Below are positions 53,221-61,387 of a stretch of DNA of 64,000 nucleotides, in pieces; the stretch's first letter is position 1; the number at the start of each line of letters is the position of its first letter. The stretch lies in contig NZ_JACHIR010000001.1 in the NCBI RefSeq assembly GCF_014203355.1, positions 3,784,038-3,848,037 of the forward strand. Direction: 5' to 3'. Both the position numbers and the translations under genes were made by a program. This DNA comes from Kutzneria kofuensis. GTDB taxonomy: Bacteria; Actinomycetota; Actinomycetes; Mycobacteriales; Pseudonocardiaceae. The notes below the pieces were generated by a model, which saw only the letters and a program-made list of their open reading frames with translations, was not told where the DNA came from and searched no databases.

Positions 53221-53571
53221 TCAGCCACTCGCCCCCGGTTCAAGCACCGCATAAGCCGTGCCCGACGGGCGCAGCCCGAGCAGCAGCGGCACCGGCTTCG
53301 CGGTGACCGTCACGCTGACCTCGTCGCCGTCGACCTTGATCGACACATCGGCACCGTCGGGGCCGAGTTGCTTGGCGGCTTCCTCGCCGCGGCCGCGATC
53401 ACCCCGGGCGACCAGGCGGGCGACCTCGGCGGCGGCGTCGATGGATCGCATGCCGGCGACCACCGCTCCGATCGCCGAAAAGCCGAGCGCGAGCATGGCG
53501 ATCACGCCACAGATGGCGATCGCGGCCTCGACGGTGACCGCGCCCCGGTCAGGGCCGAAGCGAGAGCGCAC
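53221..53571 (-). CDS. TadE family pilus-assembly protein
   Basis: A 116-residue minor pilin-like protein. RGAVTVEAAIAICGVIAMLALGF is the prepilin-like hydrophobic segment with the conserved Glu, followed by a beta-rich periplasmic/extracellular part. GTG start at 53571 overlaps the end of the pilin gene by 23 bases. It would assist Flp-type pilus assembly. Confidence 0.85.
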   Translation of the reverse strand: MRSRFGPDRGAVTVEAAIAICGVIAMLALGFSAIGAVVAGMRSIDAAAEVARLVARGDRGRGEEAAKQLGPDGADVSIKVDGDEVSVTVTAKPVPLLLGLRPSGTAYAVLEPGASG

Positions 53572-53737
53572 GGTCGATCAGGCCCTCGAGGGCCGAGGCG
53601 ATCGATTGTCCGCTCACGATCGAATAGAGCGCGATCGCGAACACGGCGGCGGCCACCGTGACGAGGGCGTACTCCGCAGTGGCCGAGCCGTCGTCGGAAG
53701 CGAGCAGTGCACGGATCCGGCGCATCAGGGGCCGCAT
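53549..53737 (-). CDS. Flp pilin-like small membrane protein (DUF4244)
   Basis: A 62-residue protein with SDDGSATAEYALVTVAAAVFAIALY, the pilin-type junction (Gly, then Glu five residues into the hydrophobic helix) typical of DUF4244/Flp subunits. AAGGAGG lies four bases before the ATG at 53737; an adjacent ATG at 53740 is too close to that site. It is the probable structural subunit of the Tad apparatus. Confidence 0.85.
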   Translation of the reverse strand: MRPLMRRIRALLASDDGSATAEYALVTVAAAVFAIALYSIVSGQSIASALEGLIDRALSLRP

Positions 53738-53756
53738 CATTCCTCCTTGTCCGTTG

Positions 53757-54476
53757 TCACCAGCTGATGAGCAGTCGACCGGCCAGTCCGACCACCACGG
53801 GCACCACACCCAGGCAGAGGAAGGCCGGCAGGAAACACAGTCCGAGCGGGCCGGTGATCAACACCGCCGCGCGCTGCGCCCGGACCTCGGCCGTGTCGGC
53901 GGCCGTCGCCCTGATCCGTTGCGCCAGCCCGTCGGCGACCTCGGCCAGCGCCGTGCCGGATCGGGCGCTGCGGCGAGCACCCCTCGCCAACGGCTCCGTC
54001 GCCGGGTCCGCCAGCGCCGGGGCCCACGCCTGCACCGGGTCCGACCCCAGTGCAAGCAGTTCCGCCGTGCGTCGCAACACGTCCGCACAGCCCGGCGGCG
54101 CGACCGAGGCCACGGCTCTGATCGCCGTCGGCACCGGCAGCCCGGCCCGCAGGCTGGCGGCGAGCAGATCCCACGTTGCCGCCAGCGTCAACGGGTCCGG
54201 CGGCGGTGGTCCTCGCCGGGTCGTCCGACGGCACCACAGGAATGCCACCACCGACACCACCAGCGCAGGAACCCAGCCGAACAGCATTCCCGCCGGCACC
54301 CCGGCGGAGATTCCGACCAGCGCCGGCAGCCACTCGGCCGGCAACCGCGGGCCGTGCCGCGCGGCGGCCTCCGACGGCCCGAAGACGAGCGCCAGCCGAA
54401 CGCGAGCGGTGATCGGCCCGGGCAGCACCAACAGTGCAAGAGAAAGAAGGAAGGCGGACGCGGCGTACCCGATCAT
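53757..54476 (-). CDS. Type II secretion F-domain protein, TadC-like
   Basis: A 239-residue integral membrane platform protein. TM helices at the N-terminus (AASAFLLSLALLVLPG), near 55-80 and at the C-terminus (LGLCFLPAFLCLGVVPVVVGL) enclose the T2SSF cytoplasmic four-helix region (LLAASLRAGLPVPTAIRAVA; SGTALAEVADGL). The ATG at 54476 lies in an ATGA overlap with the small 120-residue gene upstream. Confidence 0.9.
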   Translation of the reverse strand: MIGYAASAFLLSLALLVLPGPITARVRLALVFGPSEAAARHGPRLPAEWLPALVGISAGVPAGMLFGWVPALVVSVVAFLWCRRTTRRGPPPPDPLTLAATWDLLAASLRAGLPVPTAIRAVASVAPPGCADVLRRTAELLALGSDPVQAWAPALADPATEPLARGARRSARSGTALAEVADGLAQRIRATAADTAEVRAQRAAVLITGPLGLCFLPAFLCLGVVPVVVGLAGRLLISW

Positions 54477-54835
54477 CGGCGGCCCGCCGATTCCGGACCC
54501 GCCGCTGACCGCTGTCTCCACACGGCAAGCGCAAGTGTGGTGCATACGGAATCCAGCATCACGGCATACACGGCACGCCGGTGATGACGCCCGGTCCCTC
54601 GGCGGCGCACCACCAGCGTCACGATCGCCGAGACCTCGAATACGGGCTCCGGCAAGTCCGAATGCTCCACGGCGCGATGTCTGCCCCCGGACGTCGCTCG
54701 CCGACGAACGAGGCGGGCGGCAATGGTCAAGGGACGGAGGGGCTTCGGTGTGACGACCGAGGCGGACTGTCGCACTACTGGATACGTGTTCGGCTGAGTT
54801 GAAGCCGTTGTCGTGTGGCTGATCTGGGTGGTCAT
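54473..54835 (-). CDS. Unknown 120-residue protein coupled between tadB-like and tadC-like genes
   Basis: This frame exactly fills the gap between the two T2SSF genes. Its ATG (54835) forms an ATGA overlap with the tadB-like stop, and its TGA forms an ATGA overlap with the tadC-like start. The N-terminal half is Thr/Ser-rich then basic (RLVRRRATSGGRHR); the C-terminal half has hydrophobic patches (VSAIVTLVVRR; AVYAVMLDSVCTTLALAVW) that may be one or two weak membrane segments. Codon use is less GC-biased than its neighbours (about 70 percent GC3, with AGA codons). No family recognised. Confidence 0.6.
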   Translation of the reverse strand: MTTQISHTTTASTQPNTYPVVRQSASVVTPKPLRPLTIAARLVRRRATSGGRHRAVEHSDLPEPVFEVSAIVTLVVRRRGTGRHHRRAVYAVMLDSVCTTLALAVWRQRSAAGPESAGRR

Positions 54836-55647
54836 GGCATCACCGCGTGGTCGGTCAGCTTGGCGCTCCACAGCACGCCGCCGCAGATGAGCAGCGCACC
54901 GGTGGCGAGCAGGACCTGGCCGATGGGAGTGTCGGCGAGGACGTGCAGGGGACGGGCGTCGATGGCCTCGCCGAGCAGGACACCGAGTTCGGGCAACACA
55001 GCCAGCACGGCGGCGCTCGCCCTGGGGCCGGCCATCCGGGCGTGCACCTGACGGCTGAACTGGAGTCGCTGATCGAGGTCCCGGCGAACCGAGTCGAGCA
55101 CCTCGGCGAGTGGAACGCCGTGCCGGCCGGCGAGCCGCCAGGCCCGGCCCACCTGTCCGAGCACTCCGGCAAGAGAAGGTTCGTCGGCAGCGCTGCGGAC
55201 CAACGCGCGGTCGACGTCGCCGCCGAGTCGGGCGGTTTTGGCCACGGCGCTCATCGCCTTTGCCGCCAACGGATCGGCGTCCATGGCCGCCCGCTCGGCG
55301 GCGGTGGCCGGATGGGCGCCCACGCGGAGTTCGGCGACCAGAGCGCCAAGCGCGCCAACCATGCCCTCGGCCACCTGCGTTCGCCGCCGACGACTGCGGC
55401 GCGAATGCCAACGCCGCCAACAAGTCACGCACAGCACCGCATTGGCCACCGCGCCGCCCGGTCCCAGCACACACCACCCCACGCCCGCCCCGACAACGGC
55501 GAGCACAGCATTGGTCGGCCGAGGCAGCCGCCAACGACGCTTGGGTTGCCGTTCCACTGGCATCAGGGCCCGCAACCGGCGCTGCGCGTGTCGCACGGGC
55601 CAGACCAGAACGGCGACGGCCAGCAGCGCAACGGAGATGCTCAACAC
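54832..55647 (-). CDS. Type II secretion F-domain protein, TadB-like
   Basis: A 271-residue membrane platform protein. N-terminal TM (SISVALLAVAVLVW), a second hydrophobic stretch (AVLAVVGAGVGWCVLG), the T2SSF core (GMVGALGALVAELRVGAHPATAAERA; RAWRLAGRHGVPLAEVLDSV) and two C-terminal TM helices. The GTG at 55647 has GGGGG five bases upstream and mirrors the start context after the duplicated tadA tail, which supports it. It pairs with the TadC-like protein. Confidence 0.88.
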   Translation of the reverse strand: MLSISVALLAVAVLVWPVRHAQRRLRALMPVERQPKRRWRLPRPTNAVLAVVGAGVGWCVLGPGGAVANAVLCVTCWRRWHSRRSRRRRTQVAEGMVGALGALVAELRVGAHPATAAERAAMDADPLAAKAMSAVAKTARLGGDVDRALVRSAADEPSLAGVLGQVGRAWRLAGRHGVPLAEVLDSVRRDLDQRLQFSRQVHARMAGPRASAAVLAVLPELGVLLGEAIDARPLHVLADTPIGQVLLATGALLICGGVLWSAKLTDHAVMP

Positions 55648-55841
55648 GAGAACCCCCACTCCGCCACCAGATCGACAAGGAGCGACTGCGATGCAGCTTC
55701 GCGATACCGGGAAAGGCGGGGTGCCTTCGAGGCAGCAGGCGATCGGTGCGCTGAGGCAGGTGCGTAGCGTGGTCGGGCGGGAGAAAGGCGAGGGATGCCG
55801 AGCAGCGGGGCAGGATCGTGATGGCACGCGGCGGTCAGCAT
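55641..55841 (-). CDS. Small ORF (66 residues) ending in a copy of the TadA C-terminus
   Basis: Starts ATG at 55841 overlapping the tadA stop by seven bases and ends seven bases into the tadB-like gene. Its last residues SLLVDLVAEWGFSC match the last residues of TadA, SLLADLLAERGFPC, at 10 of 14 positions, and the DNA around the stop and following start is similar too. The middle is low in family character and only about 60 percent GC3. It may be a relic of a partial duplication of the 3' end of tadA rather than a functional protein. Confidence 0.4.
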   Translation of the reverse strand: MLTAACHHDPAPLLGIPRLSPARPRYAPASAHRSPAASKAPRLSRYREAASQSLLVDLVAEWGFSC

Positions 55842-56980
55842 GGGAAACCCCGTTCCGCGAGGAGGTCGGCGAGCAGTGACCAGGCCGGGGCCGGTTGGCC
55901 GGCGTGCCAGGCGGTGCGGACGACGACCTCGTCACGGTCGCGGGTGACGACGCCGATCTCGGCCAGGCGGCGGACGCCGTCGTGGTGGCGCTTGAGGTGC
56001 AGGACGACGTGGATGGCGGCGGCCAGTTGGCTGTGCAGGGCGGACCGGGAGATGCCGCCGAGGGCGGCGAGCGCCTCCATGCGGGCGGGGACCTCGGACG
56101 GGGAATTGGCGTGCACGGTGCAGGCGCCGCCGTCATGGCCGGTGTTGAGGGCAGCCAGCAGCTCGCAGACTTCCGCGCCGCGGACCTCGCCGACGACGAT
56201 CCGGTCGGGGCGCATGCGGAGGGCTTGGCGAACGAGTTCACGAGAGGTGACCTCGCCGGCGCCTTCGACGTTGGGAGGACGGGAGACGAGGCGGACGATC
56301 TGGGGGTGATCGGGGTTGAGCTCGCCGGCGTCCTCGATGCAGACGACGCGTTCATGCGCGGGCACCTTGGCCAACAGGGCAGCGAGCAAGGTCGTCTTGC
56401 CGGAGCCGGTGGAGCCGATGACCAGGAAGGCGAGGCGGGCTCGGACGATCCGGACGAGCAGCTCCTCGGCGGCGGCGTCGAAGGCGCCGAGGTCACGGAG
56501 CGCGGACAGGTCGTGGCCGGCGGGACGGATGACCCGCAGCGACAGGCAAGTGCCGTCGGCGGCGATGGGCGACAGCATGGCGTGCAGCCGAATACCGTCG
56601 GGCAGCCAGGCGTCGACGAACGGTTGGGCGTCGTCGAGCCGCCGCCCGGCCGTGAGGGCGAGGCGTTGGGCGAGCTGCCGGACGGAGTCGTCGTCGCGGA
56701 AGGCGATCGCGGTGCGGCGGAGGCCGTCGGGGCCGTCGATCCACACCCGGTCGGGACCGGTGACGAGCACGTCGGTCACGCCGGGATCGCGCAGCAGCGG
56801 CGCGAGTGGGCCGGTGCCCGAGAACTCCTGGCGCAGCTCTCGAACCGCGCCCAGGGTGTCCAGATCGCTGGCCACGCCGCCGGTTTCGGCCCGGAACGCG
56901 TCGGCGACCTTGGCGTCAGTGAGGCCGCCGCCGACCGTGACGAGGCGCTCTCGCACGCGTTCCACCAGGTCACGCCGCAT
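55835..56980 (-). CDS. tadA: TadA/CpaF-type secretion ATPase
   Basis: Hexameric ATPase that powers Tad pilus assembly or secretion. The 381 residues have the N-terminal domain (LRDPGVTDVLVTGPDRVWID), Walker A GSTGSGKTT, the Asp box CIEDAGEL, Walker B-region MRPDRIVVGEVRG and the His box TGHDGGACTVHANS. The ATG at 56980 lies 11 bases inside the end of ssd. It corresponds to Rv3659c of Mycobacterium tuberculosis. Confidence 0.95.
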   Translation of the reverse strand: MRRDLVERVRERLVTVGGGLTDAKVADAFRAETGGVASDLDTLGAVRELRQEFSGTGPLAPLLRDPGVTDVLVTGPDRVWIDGPDGLRRTAIAFRDDDSVRQLAQRLALTAGRRLDDAQPFVDAWLPDGIRLHAMLSPIAADGTCLSLRVIRPAGHDLSALRDLGAFDAAAEELLVRIVRARLAFLVIGSTGSGKTTLLAALLAKVPAHERVVCIEDAGELNPDHPQIVRLVSRPPNVEGAGEVTSRELVRQALRMRPDRIVVGEVRGAEVCELLAALNTGHDGGACTVHANSPSEVPARMEALAALGGISRSALHSQLAAAIHVVLHLKRHHDGVRRLAEIGVVTRDRDEVVVRTAWHAGQPAPAWSLLADLLAERGFPC

Positions 56981-58046
56981 CGGGCACCCCGCACAGGACC
57001 TCGACGGCGAGGTCGGCCGCCTCGGCGAGCGGGCCGCGCGGGCGGGCCGGCGGTCGGCCGGCCTCGAGCGCCATGGCCAGGCCGGGTTCGGCCAGCATGC
57101 CGGTCAACAGATTCAGGCCGACGGTGCTGGCCACCTCGTCGGCACGCAACCCGCCGGGCGCGGGCCCGCGCACGACGAGCTGCGCTTCCCGGCCCTCCTC
57201 GACGAAACGGTCGACCAGCCGGCGCGCGGCGGCGCATGCCCGTAGTTCGGCGGGCATCACGACGACGATCAAGTCGGCCCGGTCCAGCACGACCCGGGAC
57301 GATTCGGTCTGATGTCGGGGGAGGTCACAGATGACCAGTTCGCCGCTGCGCTTGGCGGAGCTGACCACCGTCGCCACGGCCTGCGGATCGAGGTCGACGT
57401 TGGCGCGGTCGCAGGACAGGATCGTCAGCCGGGACTGGCCGCGTTCGCTGCCGGGCAGTGCGGAGTGCAGCGAGGATGCGGCGACCCGACCGGCGCTGAG
57501 CTTGAGTTCAGGCCAGCGCAAGCCGTCCAGCCGTTCCGCGCCGAGCACGAGGTCGAGGCCGCCGGCCATCGGATCGCAGTCGACGAGCAGCACTCGGCGA
57601 CTTCGGCGCAGCGCCGCATAGCCGACCGCGGCGGTGAACACGGAGGCGCCGGCGCCGCCACGACCGCCGATCACGGCCATCACGCGCCCGGTGTCCTTGG
57701 CCGGACCCTCAACGGCGTCCGCGATCGCCCCGGCCAGCCAGGACTCCGAGTCCGGCAGGCCCACCACGCGTTCCGCGCCGACGGCGACGCCGTGCTCGAA
57801 CAGCACGGGCGGCGGCGGCCCGGCGGCGAGCAGCACCACCCCCGGCCTGCGCGGCAATCCGGCCTCGCCGCAGCGCCGCGCGGCGTGCTCGTCCAGCACC
57901 ACCATCGGCGCGTGCGCCCAGCCGGCCCGGACCGCCGCCACGTCGGCCGCGCGCTCCACCTCGCAGCCGGCGGCCGCGGCGACTCTGAGCAGGTCGTCGA
58001 GCAGGTCGTCGTTGTCGACCAGGGCCAGCGGCCGTGCTCGGTCCAC
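56970..58046 (-). CDS. ssd: Septum-site/CpaE-like ATPase Ssd
   Basis: A 358-residue MinD/CpaE-superfamily protein. An N-terminal receiver-like part (PLALVDNDDLLDDLLRVA) precedes the deviant P-loop region GGRGGAGASVFTAAVGY, where the usual Lys-Thr/Ser is replaced by Ala-Ser, then VDCDPMAGGLDLVLG and LVICDLPRHQ. It corresponds to Rv3660c, described as a septum-site determining protein, and to CpaE-like localisation factors of Tad systems. The GTG at 58046 is preceded by GGGGGAG. Confidence 0.9.
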   Translation of the reverse strand: MDRARPLALVDNDDLLDDLLRVAAAAGCEVERAADVAAVRAGWAHAPMVVLDEHAARRCGEAGLPRRPGVVLLAAGPPPPVLFEHGVAVGAERVVGLPDSESWLAGAIADAVEGPAKDTGRVMAVIGGRGGAGASVFTAAVGYAALRRSRRVLLVDCDPMAGGLDLVLGAERLDGLRWPELKLSAGRVAASSLHSALPGSERGQSRLTILSCDRANVDLDPQAVATVVSSAKRSGELVICDLPRHQTESSRVVLDRADLIVVVMPAELRACAAARRLVDRFVEEGREAQLVVRGPAPGGLRADEVASTVGLNLLTGMLAEPGLAMALEAGRPPARPRGPLAEAADLAVEVLCGVPDAA

Positions 58047-58220
58047 GTTCTCCCCCGTCCTCGTCCTGCGGCACGGACGTGCGCCGCGGGACCAGACTCG
58101 CCCGGGCGGCGGGCGCGGCGGGGCGGTCGGAGATCCACATGTGGACAACTCGAGGGCTGTGGACAACTCGGCCGTTGTTGATCTCTGCGACCGGAATTGT
58201 CAGACCCGCCGGCCATACTG

Positions 58221-58242
58221 GAGCCGGGCGATACCCGGGCTC
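58221..58242 (-). terminator. Hairpin downstream of the 6C RNA
   Basis: GAGCCGGG paired with CCCGGGCTC (one bulge) around CGATA, about 11 bases beyond the second C-rich hairpin. It may end the 6C transcript. No U-tract. Confidence 0.5.
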
Positions 58243-58252
58243 CGGACCGTAG

Positions 58253-58347
58253 ATATGGGACGACCCCCGCCAGGGGGGAGGGACGGGGGTCGCCTAGGTT
58301 CAGTCCCGGGGGGTTGGACTGAACACGTCCGGATCTGTGGCCGGACC
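58253..58347 (-). ncRNA. 6C small RNA (B11-type)
   Basis: On the minus strand two perfect 9-bp hairpins follow each other: GTTCAGTCC / GGACTGAAC (58298-58324) and CGACCCCCG / CGGGGGTCG (58261-58292). Each loop carries a run of six C residues, the defining feature of the actinobacterial 6C RNA. A third hairpin GTCCGG/CCGGAC lies at the 5' end. A TACAGT -10 element at 58353-58358 fits a start near 58347 and a length of about 95 bases. The position between ssd and the HAD gene is the same as that of the mycobacterial B11/6C RNA between Rv3660c and Rv3661. In mycobacteria this RNA affects growth and virulence-related genes through its C-rich loops. Confidence 0.87.
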
Positions 58348-58436
58348 TCTCTACTGTATCCCCCCGAAGGCGTCTCGCGCTCCCCATCCCCGCAACAGAC
58401 ACGCCATATTTTCGTGACGACACCTATGCTGGCGCC

Positions 58437-59243
58437 GTGGATCCCAGCACCGGCGCTCGTGTGGCGGCCTTTTTCGACCTGGACAAGACCGTCATCGCGA
58501 AGTCGAGCCTGCTGGCCTTCAGCCGGCCCTTCTTCCAGGAGGGCCTGATCAACCGGCGAGCGGTGCTCAAGAGCGCATACGCCCAGTTCGTGTTCATGCA
58601 GTCGGGCGCGGACGCCGACCAGATCGAGCGGATGCGCCAGCACATCACGGCGCTGTGCGCGGGCTGGGACGTCGGCCAGGTGCGGGCCATCGTCGAGGAG
58701 ACGCTGCACGACATCGTGGACCCGCTGGTCTACAAGGAAGCCACCCAGCTGATCGCGGACCACCGTGCCGCAGGTCACGACGTGGTCGTCGTCTCAGCGT
58801 CCGGGCACGAGATCGTGGCGCCGATCGCGGACATGCTCGGCGCGACGCAGTGCCTGGCCACCCGCATGGTGGTCGCCGACGGCCGCTACACCGGCGAGGT
58901 CGACTTCTACTGCTACGCGGAGAACAAGGCCGTCGCGATCAAGCAGCTGGCCGCCGCCAACGGCTACGACCTGGCGCAGTGCCACGCGTACTCGGACTCC
59001 GCGACCGACGAGCCGATGCTGGCCGTGGTCGGCCACCCCACCGCCGTCAACCCGGACCGGGCGCTGCGCAAGGTGGCCGCGCAGCAGGCCTGGCCGGTGC
59101 TGACCTTCTCCGACCCGGTGTCGCTGCGGGGGCGCATCCCGACCCCGTCGGGCACCGCCGTCGCGGTCACCGCGGTGGGACTCGGCGCGGTCGCCGCGGC
59201 CGGTGTCGCCTGGTACGGCATCCGCCGCCGGCGCCGGGCCTGA
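58437..59243 (+). CDS. HAD-IB family phosphatase (SerB-related) with C-terminal TM
   Basis: A 268-residue HAD hydrolase. Motif I DLDKT (FFDLDKTVIAKSS), motif II VVVSASGHEIV, motif III Lys in AENKAVAIKQLA and motif IV YSDSATDEPML are intact. The C-terminus has one TM (VAVTAVGLGAVAAAGVAWYGI) and a basic tail, so the enzyme is probably membrane-tethered. It matches Rv3661 in type and place. A TATGCT hexamer ends seven bases before the GTG at 58437, suggesting a leaderless transcript. Confidence 0.9.
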   Translation: MDPSTGARVAAFFDLDKTVIAKSSLLAFSRPFFQEGLINRRAVLKSAYAQFVFMQSGADADQIERMRQHITALCAGWDVGQVRAIVEETLHDIVDPLVYKEATQLIADHRAAGHDVVVVSASGHEIVAPIADMLGATQCLATRMVVADGRYTGEVDFYCYAENKAVAIKQLAAANGYDLAQCHAYSDSATDEPMLAVVGHPTAVNPDRALRKVAAQQAWPVLTFSDPVSLRGRIPTPSGTAVAVTAVGLGAVAAAGVAWYGIRRRRRA

Positions 59244-59728
59244 ACTCCACCCGAAGAGGGCATCGGCGCAGGTCATGATCTGTGCGGTCGACGTGATCGG
59301 TCACGCAGCGCCACTTGACCGGTGCACCCGACTGTGCCCTTGATGTGGCCGCCGTCACGCACTACAAAGGAGATGCGGACATCGAGTCGGCCAGGGACGG
59401 AGCGGAGGAGAAGCCCCGTCCACCCCGAAAGATCTCCGTGCGCGAACCTCGGGCACCCACGCACAGCACGCCGCGGGAGGCATGTCGTCTGGGGGCTGCG
59501 TACCGGGACGCCGGACGCCGAGCACCCCGCCGATACGACACCAGTTGCACGCCTGGTAACCCGACAGTTCGCGCTGAGACTAGCGGCTCCCCAGCCTCAT
59601 CGAGGCTGGGGAGCCGCTGTGCACTGGGCCGATCCGGCGAGGCGCGTTGACCCGCCGACCGTGACGTCAGTAACTTGCCGATTGATCTGCATAGTCGGTG
59701 AGAAGATTTCCGGTCGCGGGAGGACGCC
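59244..59728. other. Intergenic region before nagZ
   Basis: About 480 bases without a convincing gene: frames on both strands have poor third-position bias and no family-like sequence, although an AAAGGAG run at 59366-59372 precedes an ATG. It contains a strong hairpin (59582-59618) and must carry the promoter of nagZ. Confidence 0.5.
59582..59618. terminator. Strong hairpin, probable terminator
   Basis: Perfect 17-bp stem AGCGGCTCCCCAGCCTC / GAGGCTGGGGAGCCGCT with a 3-base loop. It lies 340 bases after the HAD gene and 110 bases before nagZ. It could end the HAD transcript or an unrecognised one. Confidence 0.75.
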
Positions 59729-61387
59729 GTGCGCAGGACACTCGTCGCCCTACTGGCAGGGTTGGCCGCGATGGCCACCGCAGTTCCCGGCGCCGCCGAC
59801 GCCCGACCCGACCAGGTCAACGCCCTGATGGGCGGCATGACGCTGGCGGAGAAGGTCGGCCAGCTGTTCATGACCTACGGCTACGGCCCCACCGCCGACA
59901 CCGTGGACGCCCGCAACCAGACCGAGTTCGGCGTCGACACGCCCGCCCAGTTGGTGCAGAAGTACCACCTCGGCGGCGTCATCTACTTCGCTTGGTCGGA
60001 CAACGTGCAGAACCCGACCCAGATCGCCGGGCTGTCCAACGGCCTGCAGAAGGCGGCGATCAGCTCCGGCGCGCACATCCCGCTGCTGATCTCCACCGAC
60101 CAGGAGGAGGGCCTGGTCACGAGGATCGGCGCGCCGGCGACCACGTTCCCCGGCAGCATGGCCCTCGGCGCGAGCCGCAGCACCGACAACGCCGAGCAGG
60201 CGGCGGCCATCACGGGCCGTGAGCTGCGGGCGATGGGCATCAACATGAACAACGCGCCGGATTCCGACGTGAACGTGAACCCGGCGAACCCGGTGATCGG
60301 GGTGCGGTCCTTCGGCTCCGACCCGACGCTGGTGTCGAGCATGGTGTCCGCGCAGGTCAAGGGCTACCAGTCGAGCGTGGTGACGACCGCGAAGCACTTC
60401 CCCGGCCACGGCGACGCGGCCACCGACAGTCACACCGGGTTGCCGGTCATCGACCACGACAAGGCCACCTGGGAGAAGATCGACGCGCCGCCGTTCCGGG
60501 CCGCCATCGCCAGCGGCGTCGACGTGATCATGAGTGCGCACATCGTGTTCCCGAAGATCGACCCGTCTGGGGACCCGTCGACGCTGTCGCCGACCGTGCT
60601 CACCGGCATGCTCCGCGACGAGCTGGGCTACCGCGGCATGGTGATCACCGACTCGCTGCAGATGGCCGGTGTGCGGCAGAAGTACACCGACGCCGAGATC
60701 GTGGTGAAGGCGCTGCAGGCCGGCGCGGACATGCTGCTGATGCCGCAGAACGTCGGCACCGCCGTCAATGCGGTGATCAACGCCGTGCAGACCGGGCAGT
60801 TGTCGGAGCGGCGGATCGACCAGAGCCTGGCGCGCATCCTGGCCGTGAAGCTGCGGCGGGGCGTGCTGTTCAACCCGTTCGTGGACGTCAACGCCGTGGC
60901 CAAGAAGGTCGGCACGGCCACCAGTCTGGCCACCGCGCAGCGCATCACCGACTCGACGATCACCGTGCTGAGCAACGACGGCGCGCTGCCGTTGAAGGCG
61001 AAGTCCGTGCTGGTCACGGGTTGGGGTGTGACGACGACCCAGACGCTGGCGGATGCCCTGACCGCGCAAGGCATCCCGGCGAGCAAGACGGCCACCGACT
61101 ACGACGCGATCGTGGTGCTGACGAACGGCGCCGCGACGGATCCCTCACAGCGGCAACGGGTTCGCGACCTCGTCGCCACCGGCAAGCCGGTGATCGCCGT
61201 CGGCGTCGGCAATCCGTACGACCCGGGCGCGGTTCCCGAGGCCCGCACGTGGATAGACACCTACTCGTACACCGCGGTGTCGATGCGGTCGCTGGCCAGG
61301 GTGCTCACCGGCGCGGTCGGGCCGCGCGGCAAGCTGCCCGTCGACATCCCCAACTCGTACTCCTTCGGCGCGGGATTGACCTGGTGA
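59729..61387 (+). CDS. nagZ: Exported beta-N-acetylglucosaminidase (GH3, NagZ-like)
   Basis: Removes N-acetylglucosamine from peptidoglycan fragments. The 552-residue protein has a signal peptide (LVALLAGLAAMATAVPGAADA), the GH3 start EKVGQLFM, DQEEGLVTRI, the NagZ-specific KHFPGHGDAATDSH loop carrying the His acid/base, and the catalytic nucleophile Asp in VITDSLQMAGV. A GH3 C-terminal domain follows. GGGAGG lies seven bases before the GTG at 59729. The stop overlaps the namZ start (GTGA). Exported NagZ with NamZ is the Bacillus type arrangement. Confidence 0.92.
   Translation: MRRTLVALLAGLAAMATAVPGAADARPDQVNALMGGMTLAEKVGQLFMTYGYGPTADTVDARNQTEFGVDTPAQLVQKYHLGGVIYFAWSDNVQNPTQIAGLSNGLQKAAISSGAHIPLLISTDQEEGLVTRIGAPATTFPGSMALGASRSTDNAEQAAAITGRELRAMGINMNNAPDSDVNVNPANPVIGVRSFGSDPTLVSSMVSAQVKGYQSSVVTTAKHFPGHGDAATDSHTGLPVIDHDKATWEKIDAPPFRAAIASGVDVIMSAHIVFPKIDPSGDPSTLSPTVLTGMLRDELGYRGMVITDSLQMAGVRQKYTDAEIVVKALQAGADMLLMPQNVGTAVNAVINAVQTGQLSERRIDQSLARILAVKLRRGVLFNPFVDVNAVAKKVGTATSLATAQRITDSTITVLSNDGALPLKAKSVLVTGWGVTTTQTLADALTAQGIPASKTATDYDAIVVLTNGAATDPSQRQRVRDLVATGKPVIAVGVGNPYDPGAVPEARTWIDTYSYTAVSMRSLARVLTGAVGPRGKLPVDIPNSYSFGAGLTW

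Noticed and set aside
59315-59650. Possible 111-residue gene before nagZ
   Set aside because: Third-position GC is near 60 percent, the start is poor and the strong hairpin at 59582-59618 lies inside the frame.
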